Source: Flavobacteriales bacterium
Lineage (GTDB): Bacteria > Bacteroidota > Bacteroidia > Flavobacteriales > Flavobacteriaceae
Direction: 5' to 3'
Length of the DNA stretch: 5,699 nucleotides
Assembly: GCA_011525065.1 (NCBI GenBank)
Contig: WTIY01000281.1
Coordinates: 1-5,699, forward strand
Program-made: the position numbers and the translations under genes
In this document: positions 1 through 5,699 of the stretch, piece by piece
Position numbering within the stretch: the stretch's first letter is position 1
How the letters are laid out: every line of letters starts with the position of its first letter
The notes under the pieces: generated by a model
Told to the model about the DNA's origin: nothing
What the model saw: the letters and a program-made list of their open reading frames with translations, nothing else
Database searches by the model: none

Positions 1-361
1 GAGTCAGTGGCTGACTAACCGCTTGAACAACCTCAGCCGAGGGTTCACTGCTATTGTCATCCACCGTTGGCTCTTGGTCACCATTCGAAGGCTCTTGGTC
101 GCCTGTTGAGACATCAGTCTCTTTGGTTTCGATAATGGCCAAAACACTCCCAACCTCAACCACGTCATCGACAGCAAATAACTGTTCCACCAAAACCCCC
201 GAAACTTCAGTGGGCACCTCGCTATCCACCTTATCAGTGGCAATTTCAAGTATGGCCTCATCCATTTCAACAGAATCTCCGACACTTTTTAACCAATTGG
301 TAATGGTGGCTTCGGCGACGCTTTCGCCCATTTTGGGCAATTTTAACTCAAATCTGGCCAT
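1..361 (-). CDS. Dihydrolipoamide acyltransferase (E2) of a 2-oxo acid dehydrogenase complex, N-terminal part
   Basis: Only the first 120 residues are present; the gene runs off the left edge. Residues 1 to about 78 form a complete biotinyl/lipoyl domain, opening MARFELKLPKMGESVAEATI. The lipoylation site is Lys44 inside the motif ATDKVDSEVP. In this family the lipoyl arm carries acyl groups from E1 to the E2 catalytic centre and is reoxidised by E3, in the cytoplasm. Residues about 80-120 are an acidic linker rich in Glu, Asp, Ser and Pro, typical of the flexible hinge after a lipoyl domain. It contains a repeated GDQEP. The E3-binding and catalytic domains should lie outside the window. The ATG at 361 is the natural start because the lipoyl domain begins right after it. 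A weak AGAG lies about 13 bases upstream. The DKVDSEVP wording fits branched-chain or pyruvate-type E2 of Bacteroidota, but the substrate cannot be decided from this fragment, so no gene symbol is given. Confidence 0.93.
   Translation of the reverse strand, partial: MARFELKLPKMGESVAEATITNWLKSVGDSVEMDEAILEIATDKVDSEVPTEVSGVLVEQLFAVDDVVEVGSVLAIIETKETDVSTGDQEPSNGDQEPTVDDNSSEPSAEVVQAVSQPLT
69..103 (-). repeat. Short in-frame tandem repeat in the E2 linker
   Basis: The 14-base string GGCTCTTGGTCACC (plus strand, 69-82) recurs at 90-103 with one mismatch, giving a 21-base period. On the coding (minus) strand it encodes GDQEP twice, as GDQEPSN then GDQEPT. The period is a multiple of three, so copy-number change would keep the frame. 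It lies in the flexible linker after the lipoyl domain, where length changes are normally tolerated. Confidence 0.75.
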
Positions 362-467
362 AGATAGGGTGTTCTCTTATTTTTTGCAAAATTAACGAAA
401 ATATCAGGTTTTAGTTGAATATTTTGCAATTCCTTTATCCCAAAAAACCGGTCTCGTTGATGAAGTC
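362..467. other. 106-bp intergenic gap between the glycosyltransferase and E2 genes
   Basis: This is the only substantial gap inside the minus-strand gene series. It is AT-rich, holds the candidate -7 element, and contains TTTTGCAA twice (382-389 and 422-429), 40 bases apart. The left copy is part of the perfect palindrome TTTTGCAAAA (382-391). I looked for a terminator after the glycosyltransferase stop. The only candidate is the short palindrome ACCGGT followed on the minus strand by a run of six T, which lacks a proper stem. Whether transcription stops here is therefore open. Confidence 0.5.
387..394 (-). promoter_or_regulatory. Candidate Bacteroidota -7 promoter element for the E2 gene
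   Basis: On the minus strand these bases read TAATTTTG, an exact match to the TAnnTTTG -7 consensus of the Bacteroidota primary sigma factor. It lies 25 bases upstream of the E2 ATG, in the 106-bp gap after the glycosyltransferase gene, so the leader would be roughly 15-20 bases. No TTG sits at the expected distance (about 19-21 bases) upstream, so the -33 box is missing or diverged. The region is AT-rich, so a chance match is possible. Confidence 0.4.
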
Positions 468-1628
468 TTACTCGGACAAATACAGGGCCTGACCTTGAGC
501 ATCACTCGAATCACTACCGATCAATAGGCCCCTCTTGTCATGCCAAATTCGAAAAAACTGATTTTTTTCTACCCCCTGAGCCATGGCCTCAATGATGTCT
601 GAATAGCTCATGCTTGCTCGGTCGAAAATTAGCCTAGCATTTTCTAAATGCTGCAGATTAAGGTCTTTGGGGCTGATTATTTTAACCTGATCCGGGTCGA
701 TCCGCCAAGGACCCTTAGGTAACCACTGACGTAAGGAATCAGGGATTTCATTGCGCTGACTCACCCAAACCACCAGACTTGGAGATCCATCCATGACCTT
801 GGATTTTCTGGGCCAGATTCCGCGGCGCATGATCAATATTTGCGCAAACATCCAAACCGCAAAGAGCTCCAGGCGATTCTGAGAAAAATGTGTGCGATAA
901 AAATGAATCATGGCCCCGTAAAATCGCTCGAGATATTGACGGTTTTTTTGGGTGCTTTCTCCTTTATAGTGAATCATTTTTTGGGTACCGACATAATAAT
1001 TTTGTAAGCCATTTTTAATCAATTTATAACACAAGTCAATGTCTTCTCCAAACATGAAATAATGTTCATCAAAACCGTTAACCGATAAGTAATCCCCTTT
1101 TCGCATCATCAAAAACGCTCCGGCCAAAATTTCGGCTTGACCCTCTTGATCTGGCGCCAAATTGTCCTGGTAATAGCCCTGGTTATTTTCAGACCAACCC
1201 AAAAGTTTTTTTAGACTTCCCTTGGGGGTCGGGATCCTTCGTTTACACTCAGGCAAAAATTGGCCGCGTCCATCGATGAATTTTACCCCCAAAGCCCCTA
1301 AGTTTTCATGGGTGTTGAATTTTTTAATTAAAGGTTCAAAGACGCTTTCAGCTAAAACTGTATCTGGGTTAAGAATACAAATGTATTCACCCAGTGCTTG
1401 ATCTATGGCTTGATTATAGGCTTTTGAAAAACCCAGATTCTCAGTATTGGCTACAACACGCACCTGGGGGAAATCGCGCATTATACTTTGGACGGTATCA
1501 TCACTGGAAGCGTTGTCTACCAGCATGATTTCGGCATTTAGCCCATTAAGGGCGGCTTGAACCGAATCGATGCACTGCCAAACATAGGGCCGAACATTAT
1601 AGGACAGTATGATTACCGAGAGCTCCAA
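468..1628 (-). CDS. Family 2 glycosyltransferase with an extra C-terminal region
   Basis: This 386-residue protein has a GT-A fold family 2 glycosyltransferase domain at about residues 2-250. Visible motifs are SVIILSYN at the N-terminus, VDNASSDDT (37-45), NLGFSKAYNQAI (64-75) and LNPDT (86-90), which stands in the metal/nucleotide-binding DXD position. Further on are AGAFLMMRK (169-177), GFDEHYFMFGEDIDLCYKL (185-203) with the likely catalytic acidic pair at 195-196, and HYKGEST (220-226). The pattern is that of rhamnosyltransferase-like GT2 enzymes, which move a sugar from a nucleotide donor to a cell-surface glycan at the cytoplasmic face. Donor and acceptor cannot be read from the sequence. 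A hydrophobic stretch near 255-267 may touch the membrane. Residues about 280-386 are an extra region with no motif I can assign, ending near GLLIGSDSSDAQGQ. The start must be TTG at 1628: no ATG or GTG lies in frame between an upstream stop and Met35, and Met35 would cut off the nucleotide-binding strand. It begins 8 bases after the recR stop, so it is probably co-transcribed. Confidence 0.92.
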   Translation of the reverse strand: MELSVIILSYNVRPYVWQCIDSVQAALNGLNAEIMLVDNASSDDTVQSIMRDFPQVRVVANTENLGFSKAYNQAIDQALGEYICILNPDTVLAESVFEPLIKKFNTHENLGALGVKFIDGRGQFLPECKRRIPTPKGSLKKLLGWSENNQGYYQDNLAPDQEGQAEILAGAFLMMRKGDYLSVNGFDEHYFMFGEDIDLCYKLIKNGLQNYYVGTQKMIHYKGESTQKNRQYLERFYGAMIHFYRTHFSQNRLELFAVWMFAQILIMRRGIWPRKSKVMDGSPSLVVWVSQRNEIPDSLRQWLPKGPWRIDPDQVKIISPKDLNLQHLENARLIFDRASMSYSDIIEAMAQGVEKNQFFRIWHDKRGLLIGSDSSDAQGQALYLSE

Positions 1629-1636
1629 TAAATGTT

Positions 1637-2257
1637 TTAATTCTGTTTGAATGAGGCCTCAAAGGGAATCCTGTGCACAATACTGCGGCCTAAAGTGACC
1701 TCATCGGCAAATTCCAATTCATCCCCAACGGCAATACCACGGGCAATGGTCGTCATAACCACCGGGGTCTGCTCGATTTGTTTAAAAATGTAAAAATTTG
1801 TGGTGTCCCCCTCCATGGTAGAACTCAACGCAAAAATCAGTTCTTTTATTTCCCCGGAATTTACTTTTTGGACGAGTGATTCAATGGTCAGATCATGCGG
1901 ACCAACGCCATCCATTGGCGAAATTTTACCCCCTAAAACGTGATAAACACCTTTAAATTGACTCGTATTTTCAATGGCCATTACGTCCCTGATATCCTCT
2001 ACCACACAAACCAATGAACGATCGCGATTGACGTTGGCACAAATTTCACACAATTCATGATCGGAGATGTTGTGGCATTGTCGACAAAATTTACTGTGCT
2101 CACGAAGCTCATTCAAGGATTGACTCAAAGCAGCAGTTCTCGCTGTGGGCTGTTTAAGGAGATGCAAGACTAACCTCAAAGCAGTCCGCTTACCAATACC
2201 TGGTAAAAGTGCCATCTCATCCACGGCTTTAGCCAATAACTTTGAGGAGAAATCCAT
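1637..2257 (-). CDS. recR: Recombination mediator protein RecR
   Basis: This is a full-length RecR of 206 residues, close to the usual 195-205. RecR acts in the cytoplasm with RecO, and RecF where present, to load RecA on single-stranded DNA at gaps during recombinational repair. Domains appear in the expected order. A helix-hairpin-helix (LLPGIGKRTALRL, 17-29) is followed by a four-cysteine zinc finger with Cys58, Cys61, Cys70 and Cys73. A TOPRIM domain comes next, with the acidic VVEDIRD (85-91) and YHVLGGKISPMDGVGP (105-120). The C-terminal segment ARGIAVGDELEFADEVTLGRSI (172-193) is the Walker-B-like region; it has VGD where E. coli RecR has VGG, which I believe is normal in Bacteroidota. 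The ATG at 2257 sits 6 bases after the stop of the propeller gene. A weak GAG nine bases upstream overlaps that gene's last codons, suggesting translational coupling. No key residue is missing. Confidence 0.97.
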   Translation of the reverse strand: MDFSSKLLAKAVDEMALLPGIGKRTALRLVLHLLKQPTARTAALSQSLNELREHSKFCRQCHNISDHELCEICANVNRDRSLVCVVEDIRDVMAIENTSQFKGVYHVLGGKISPMDGVGPHDLTIESLVQKVNSGEIKELIFALSSTMEGDTTNFYIFKQIEQTPVVMTTIARGIAVGDELEFADEVTLGRSIVHRIPFEASFKQN

Positions 2258-2263
2258 AATCGC

Positions 2264-4756
2264 TTACTCTATAATTATTTTTTTGGTCCAATGCCCCTGA
2301 GGTCCTGAGAGGCGGATAACGTAGATTCCCGCCGCAAAATCACCCAAGTCGATTTGATGCTGTCCAGAAATGAGTTGACTTGGCTCGAAATGCAATAATT
2401 TTCCTTGAAGGTCAAAAATTGAAATACTCAATTGATCGGGGGAGTCAATGTAGATATTCACTGTCTCAGTGGCAGGGACTGGCGCCAAACGAGCAGAAAC
2501 TTGAGTAAATTCCTCCTGTCCCACAACATAACCGTATTTCGTTGAGGCCCACAATCCACGACCATAAGTGCCAGCGTAAATTTTTCCATTGGCTTGGTTG
2601 ATTTCCAATTCATTGACAATCACATTGGGTAAATTGGTCAGAAACGGTTGCCATTCGCTAAAGGTGTCGTCGATGTAATAGACCCCGTAGTCCATGCCCA
2701 GATAAAGGCCATTACTCCCATTGTCGTCCCACAGCACAGACAAAGCACTAAAATTGGGTAAATTTAAAGTCATAGAGTCCCAATTTTCTCCTCCGTCATA
2801 TGAGACCCTTACTTTGGCTGTACCCGAAACAGCAACTGCAATACGCATGGGGTCGGCCGGATGAATCGCAATCGAATTGATGCCTCCCGGAGGATTCATG
2901 GTCTGCCAATCTGTTGCGCCACCATCCATTGTGCGATACAATTGTGCCCCACGTGAAGCATAGATAATTTGATTATTCGAAGGGGCAATTTTCATCTGAT
3001 TTAAATCCCCACCAAAATCTTGAGAGATTGGCGTCCAGTTGCCGCCCTTGTTGTCGCTTCTAAAGACCTGCTCAAAGGCGCAATAAATGGTATTTTGCAC
3101 ACTCGGATCCTGCTCAAATGGCGACACCCAAGCGCCCGAACCTGAACCAGGCTCTGGTAAATTTAAGAGTGTGGTTCCTGCATTTTCGGTGCGATACATG
3201 CCCCCAAATTGAATCATTCCGTACAAGAGCTCTGGATTGTCTTTGTCCACAAAGCCCTCCATACCGTCAGCACCAATCCAATCGATCCATTGACCTGTAA
3301 CTGCGCTGTAAAATGAAGACCCGTTATCTTGTGAGCCCCCAGTGACCACCACATCTGAGGTTTGCGAAACCCCAATTTTATACCATTGTCTGATACCGAG
3401 ACCCGTGGATAAATCAGTGTAATAATCCGCGGAAATTTCGGTGGTATTTGGCGCTTTGAAGATTCCTCCATCCGTTCCAGCGTACAAGGTATTGTTGACG
3501 AACTCCAAAATATCTACATCAGCATGACAATACCCTATTCCCGCATTTGCAGCATTGCCTGGCACCCAATCGGAACTGATGTCAAAATTAAGCCCACCAT
3601 CTAATGACCTCCAAGTCAAAACCCCTGCAATATGGACTTCATTGACGTCATTTGGATTGACCGTGATATCCATATCTCGAGGTGCTTGGCCTCCAGGGTC
3701 AAAACCAGCAGTGTCATAACCAAAATAATTGCGACCTGCGTGATTCAATTCTACAAACGAAAAGCCAGCATCCTCTGATTTATAGAGTCCTCCAAAACTT
3801 CCACCATTGGCCTCAATGACATAAACAACTTCCGGGTCATCCGGAGAAATACCAATCATTTTTGGTTCATTATTGGGAAAGTCTGCATGCACTGTAAAAC
3901 TATCTCCACCATCACTTGAGACGTGAAACTTGAGACCCGAAGCATAAACTATTTCAGGATCTCCTGGTTTAAATTCAATATCATAGCCTCTATTTTCATT
4001 GCTCACTACCTCGTCCCAGGCAAAACCACCGTTTGATGATTTATAAATTCCCTGATTTTGTGCCGAAGCAAAAAGAATGAGTCGGTTCGTGGGGTGGATT
4101 AAAATTTTATTCACCACACTGTTACCGATTTGACCCACGTTAGTCCAAGTTGCACCAGAATCTTGAGACTTAAAAATCAAACCTGAAGTCGATCCAAAGT
4201 AATAGGTTTCGGGATTTGAAGGATCTATGGCCACCGAATAAACCTTGAGGTTGGCCAAATAGTCTGTTAAAGGCACCCAGGTCTCCCCGCCATTGTAGGT
4301 TCGCCAAACACCCCCTGTTTCACCGCCCACGATAATGTGTTGCTCGTTATCCTCTTGTACCGAAATTCCTGTGACACGACCCACTCCTGGACTCCAGTGC
4401 GTTGTGGCATTCCAATACGTTGGACCCAGTTCTTCCCAATAATCAAATAAGTTAACTCTGGCCCCAGCAGATTCGTTTAAATAAGCGTCATAGTTTTGAA
4501 TCTCCTCTATGCGCTGAAGCGTATTGGGCAAATATCCATGCTCATCTTGTAACCTCTGAGCCATATGCAACCAACGTTGATATGGAAAATAACCTGAGCC
4601 TCGACCCAGATCACGTCCGGAAAAATAACGATCAGCCTCTGACTTTATCTCGGCCACGGTATACTCGCCAGAGTCGATCATTTCAAGATAAGTCTGTGAA
4701 TGCAGTGGGGCGAGCATAAGAATAAAAAGTCCGGTGATCTGTAAGATTTCTTTCAT
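2264..4756 (-). CDS. Secreted Asp-box (BNR/VPS10-like) beta-propeller protein with T9SS type A sorting domain
   Basis: This 830-residue exported protein starts with a signal peptide (about 1-20, hydrophobic core GLFILMLAP). Cleavage is likely after LHS, and there is no lipobox cysteine. Residues about 21-105 are a probably helical module with GRGSGYFPYQRW (51-62). From about 108 (ELGPTYWN) come propeller repeats with ten Asp-box motifs (S-x-D/N-x-G-x-x-W/F type) near 153, 197, 240, 280, 327, 384, 523, 567, 609 and 652. GTDGGIFK (427-434) and GSQDNGSS (474-481) also fit sortilin-like or GH74-like propellers. The count would suit two stacked propellers, but blade boundaries are inferred. Residues about 757-830 are a T9SS type A sorting domain: LAPVPATE replaces the usual YPNPA start, followed by SISIFDLQGKLL, LGDFAAGIYVIRLSG and a final KKIIIE. 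The tail should direct export through the outer membrane and is normally removed or replaced by a surface anchor. I see no catalytic signature: no sialidase FRIP motif and no recognisable GH74 catalytic pair. A binding or scaffold role is as likely as an enzyme. ATG 4756 immediately precedes the signal peptide. Confidence 0.92.
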   Translation of the reverse strand: MKEILQITGLFILMLAPLHSQTYLEMIDSGEYTVAEIKSEADRYFSGRDLGRGSGYFPYQRWLHMAQRLQDEHGYLPNTLQRIEEIQNYDAYLNESAGARVNLFDYWEELGPTYWNATTHWSPGVGRVTGISVQEDNEQHIIVGGETGGVWRTYNGGETWVPLTDYLANLKVYSVAIDPSNPETYYFGSTSGLIFKSQDSGATWTNVGQIGNSVVNKILIHPTNRLILFASAQNQGIYKSSNGGFAWDEVVSNENRGYDIEFKPGDPEIVYASGLKFHVSSDGGDSFTVHADFPNNEPKMIGISPDDPEVVYVIEANGGSFGGLYKSEDAGFSFVELNHAGRNYFGYDTAGFDPGGQAPRDMDITVNPNDVNEVHIAGVLTWRSLDGGLNFDISSDWVPGNAANAGIGYCHADVDILEFVNNTLYAGTDGGIFKAPNTTEISADYYTDLSTGLGIRQWYKIGVSQTSDVVVTGGSQDNGSSFYSAVTGQWIDWIGADGMEGFVDKDNPELLYGMIQFGGMYRTENAGTTLLNLPEPGSGSGAWVSPFEQDPSVQNTIYCAFEQVFRSDNKGGNWTPISQDFGGDLNQMKIAPSNNQIIYASRGAQLYRTMDGGATDWQTMNPPGGINSIAIHPADPMRIAVAVSGTAKVRVSYDGGENWDSMTLNLPNFSALSVLWDDNGSNGLYLGMDYGVYYIDDTFSEWQPFLTNLPNVIVNELEINQANGKIYAGTYGRGLWASTKYGYVVGQEEFTQVSARLAPVPATETVNIYIDSPDQLSISIFDLQGKLLHFEPSQLISGQHQIDLGDFAAGIYVIRLSGPQGHWTKKIIIE

Positions 4757-4862
4757 GAGTGATTTTATTTACATAAGGTACAATGCTGGCTTAAAAGTAT
4801 GAAAAATATAGTGCTAAGGAGCCGATTCTTCGTAATTTTAAAACCAAACCAAAACCCGATCA
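4757..4862. promoter_or_regulatory. Divergent promoter region between the propeller and symporter genes
   Basis: This 106-bp AT-rich region separates two divergent start codons and must hold promoters for both directions. Near-matches to the Bacteroidota -7 element TAnnTTTG exist on each strand. TAATTTTA at 4833-4840 (plus) would serve the symporter. TACTTTTA on the minus strand at 4792-4799 would serve the propeller-recR-glycosyltransferase unit. Each misses the final G and neither has a good -33 TTG, so exact sites are uncertain. AAAACCAAACCAAAACCC (4840-4857) lies just before the symporter start. Neither gene has a Shine-Dalgarno sequence. I see no clear operator palindrome. Confidence 0.45.
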
Positions 4863-5699
4863 ATGACCCCTTCGTCCATTCTTTTAACACTGCTCGGATA
4901 CTTCACAATTTTAATGCTGATCAGCTGGAGAACGGGCCGCGATGATAGCAATACTGTTTTTTTCATTGGGGGAAAAAACTCCCGTTGGTATGTCGTAGCA
5001 TTTGGTATGATCGGCGCCTCGCTTAGCGGCGTTACCTTTATCTCGGTGCCGGGTTGGGTTGGGGGCGCTCAAATGACCTATTTTCAGGTCGTTTTGGGCT
5101 ATTTAGTGGGTTATTTGATTGTCGCCGCAGTCCTTCTTCCACTGTACTATCGTCACAATGTCACCTCAATTTATCAGTATCTCGAGACTCGATTTGGCTG
5201 GGTCAGCTATAAGACAGGGGCCTTTTACTTCTTTGTTTCTAGGGTCCTCGGTGCCGCCTTCAGGCTGTTTCTTGTGGCCATGGTCCTACAGCAATTCGTG
5301 TTTAACGCCTTGGGGGTGAGTTTTGAATGGACTGTGATCCTCTCTATTTTCTTGATATGGGTCTACACCTTTCGGGGAGGAATTAAAACCATTGTCTGGA
5401 CCGATACACTCCAAACCACATTTATGATTGCTGCCGTGGTATTGGCCATTATTTTCATTTTGAATCAGATGAATTTAAGCGTCGCCCAGCTGATGAATTC
5501 CGAGGCCTTTGACCGCTACGATCAAATATTTGTTTTTGATCATTGGCAGAAAAAGACTTATTTCTGGAAATCTTTTATCGGTGGAGCCTTTATCACCATT
5601 TGCATGACCGGTCTAGATCAAGACATGATGCAAAAAAATCTGAGCTGCCGTAACCTACGGGAGGCTCAGAAAAATATGATCAGTTTCAGCGTTGTGCTC
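4863..5699 (+). CDS. Sodium:solute symporter (SSS family), N-terminal part
   Basis: The reading frame is open from ATG 4863 to the right edge: 279 codons with no stop, and the usual family length is 450-600. SSS proteins are LeuT-fold inner-membrane carriers that couple sodium entry to uptake of sugars, amino acids, organic acids or similar solutes. Hydrophobic helices are visible near 5-21, 43-65, 74-95, 118-148, 154-170, 185-201 and 236-251, with another beginning at the edge. Family motifs include GMIGASLSGVTFISVPGW (48-65), the broken first core helix that helps form the sodium site. Others are TSIYQYLETRFG (101-112), YTFRGGIKTIVWTDTLQ (168-184) and GLDQDMMQKNLSC (250-262). The substrate cannot be inferred. 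An in-frame TAA at 4839-4841 lies upstream and ATG 4863 is the first start after it, so the N-terminus is well supported, although no Shine-Dalgarno sequence is present. It is divergent from the propeller gene. As I recall, a symporter of this family near recR is a common arrangement in flavobacteria. Confidence 0.94.
   Translation, partial: MTPSSILLTLLGYFTILMLISWRTGRDDSNTVFFIGGKNSRWYVVAFGMIGASLSGVTFISVPGWVGGAQMTYFQVVLGYLVGYLIVAAVLLPLYYRHNVTSIYQYLETRFGWVSYKTGAFYFFVSRVLGAAFRLFLVAMVLQQFVFNALGVSFEWTVILSIFLIWVYTFRGGIKTIVWTDTLQTTFMIAAVVLAIIFILNQMNLSVAQLMNSEAFDRYDQIFVFDHWQKKTYFWKSFIGGAFITICMTGLDQDMMQKNLSCRNLREAQKNMISFSVVL

Noticed and set aside
4..285. Minus-strand open frame of 93 codons
   Set aside because: It overlaps the E2 gene on the same strand in another frame; only the E2 frame gives a recognisable domain with a lipoylation site.
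54..395. Plus-strand open frame of 113 codons, rich in Ser and Thr
   Set aside because: It lies antisense to the well-supported lipoyl domain of the E2 gene, and its Ser/Thr-rich composition is an antisense artefact of that coding sequence.
441..467. Possible terminator after the glycosyltransferase stop (ACCGGT palindrome then a T run on the minus strand)
   Set aside because: The palindrome has only three base pairs per arm and no loop, so it cannot form a credible intrinsic terminator hairpin.
3118..3471. Small open frames on both strands inside the propeller gene (3118-3300 plus, 3214-3471 minus)
   Set aside because: Both lie within the 830-residue coding frame, which has continuous repeat structure through this region, and neither product has a recognisable motif.
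2264..4756. Annotation of the Asp-box protein as a sialidase or GH74 xyloglucanase
   Set aside because: Asp boxes occur in many non-enzymatic propellers. No FRIP motif, arginine triad or clear catalytic acid pair is visible, so an enzyme name would be unsupported.
4840..4857. AAACC-type short repeat (GGTTT on the opposite strand) as a possible G-quadruplex
   Set aside because: There are only three G tracts, two of them just two bases long, which is insufficient for a stable quadruplex.
5119..5319. Plus-strand open frame of 66 codons inside the symporter gene
   Set aside because: It is an alternative frame of the symporter, whose own frame shows conserved family motifs across the same bases.
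1..5699. Mobile element, CRISPR array, tRNA/rRNA gene or defence system
   Set aside because: Coding frames cover nearly everything, all five genes are recognisable, the two gaps are 106 bp each, and no terminal repeats, spacer arrays or RNA-like structures are apparent.

Overview
The window looks like chromosome of a Bacteroidota bacterium, probably a flavobacterium-like marine or environmental lineage. Four things point there. A secreted protein ends in a type IX secretion (T9SS) type A sorting domain. None of the genes has a clear Shine-Dalgarno sequence. There is a TAnnTTTG-type -7 element upstream of one gene. RecR carries the VGDELEFADEVTLG wording I associate with this phylum. Base composition is moderate and coding density is high. 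The lineage call is inference from these traits, not a database match.

Layout: five protein genes fill almost the whole window. Four lie on the minus strand and read right to left. First is an 830-residue exported Asp-box beta-propeller protein (2264-4756). It is followed after 6 bp by recR (1637-2257), then after 8 bp by a family 2 glycosyltransferase with an extra C-terminal region (468-1628, TTG start). After a 106-bp gap comes the start of a lipoyl-bearing E2 acyltransferase of a 2-oxo acid dehydrogenase complex (cut by the left edge). On the plus strand, a sodium:solute symporter starts at 4863 and is cut by the right edge. The only other non-coding stretch is the 106-bp divergent region at 4757-4862.

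The propeller gene, recR and the glycosyltransferase gene are packed tightly enough to be one transcription unit, but their products do not form an obvious pathway: an exported protein, a DNA-repair factor and a cytoplasmic glycosyltransferase. The E2 gene has its own upstream gap with a candidate promoter. The symporter has its own divergent start.

I found no RNA gene, mobile element, CRISPR array or defence system, and no convincing sign of a new biological system. The points most worth a second look are the uncharacterised C-terminal region of the glycosyltransferase, the N-terminal module of the propeller protein, and the propeller gene sitting at the head of a recR operon.
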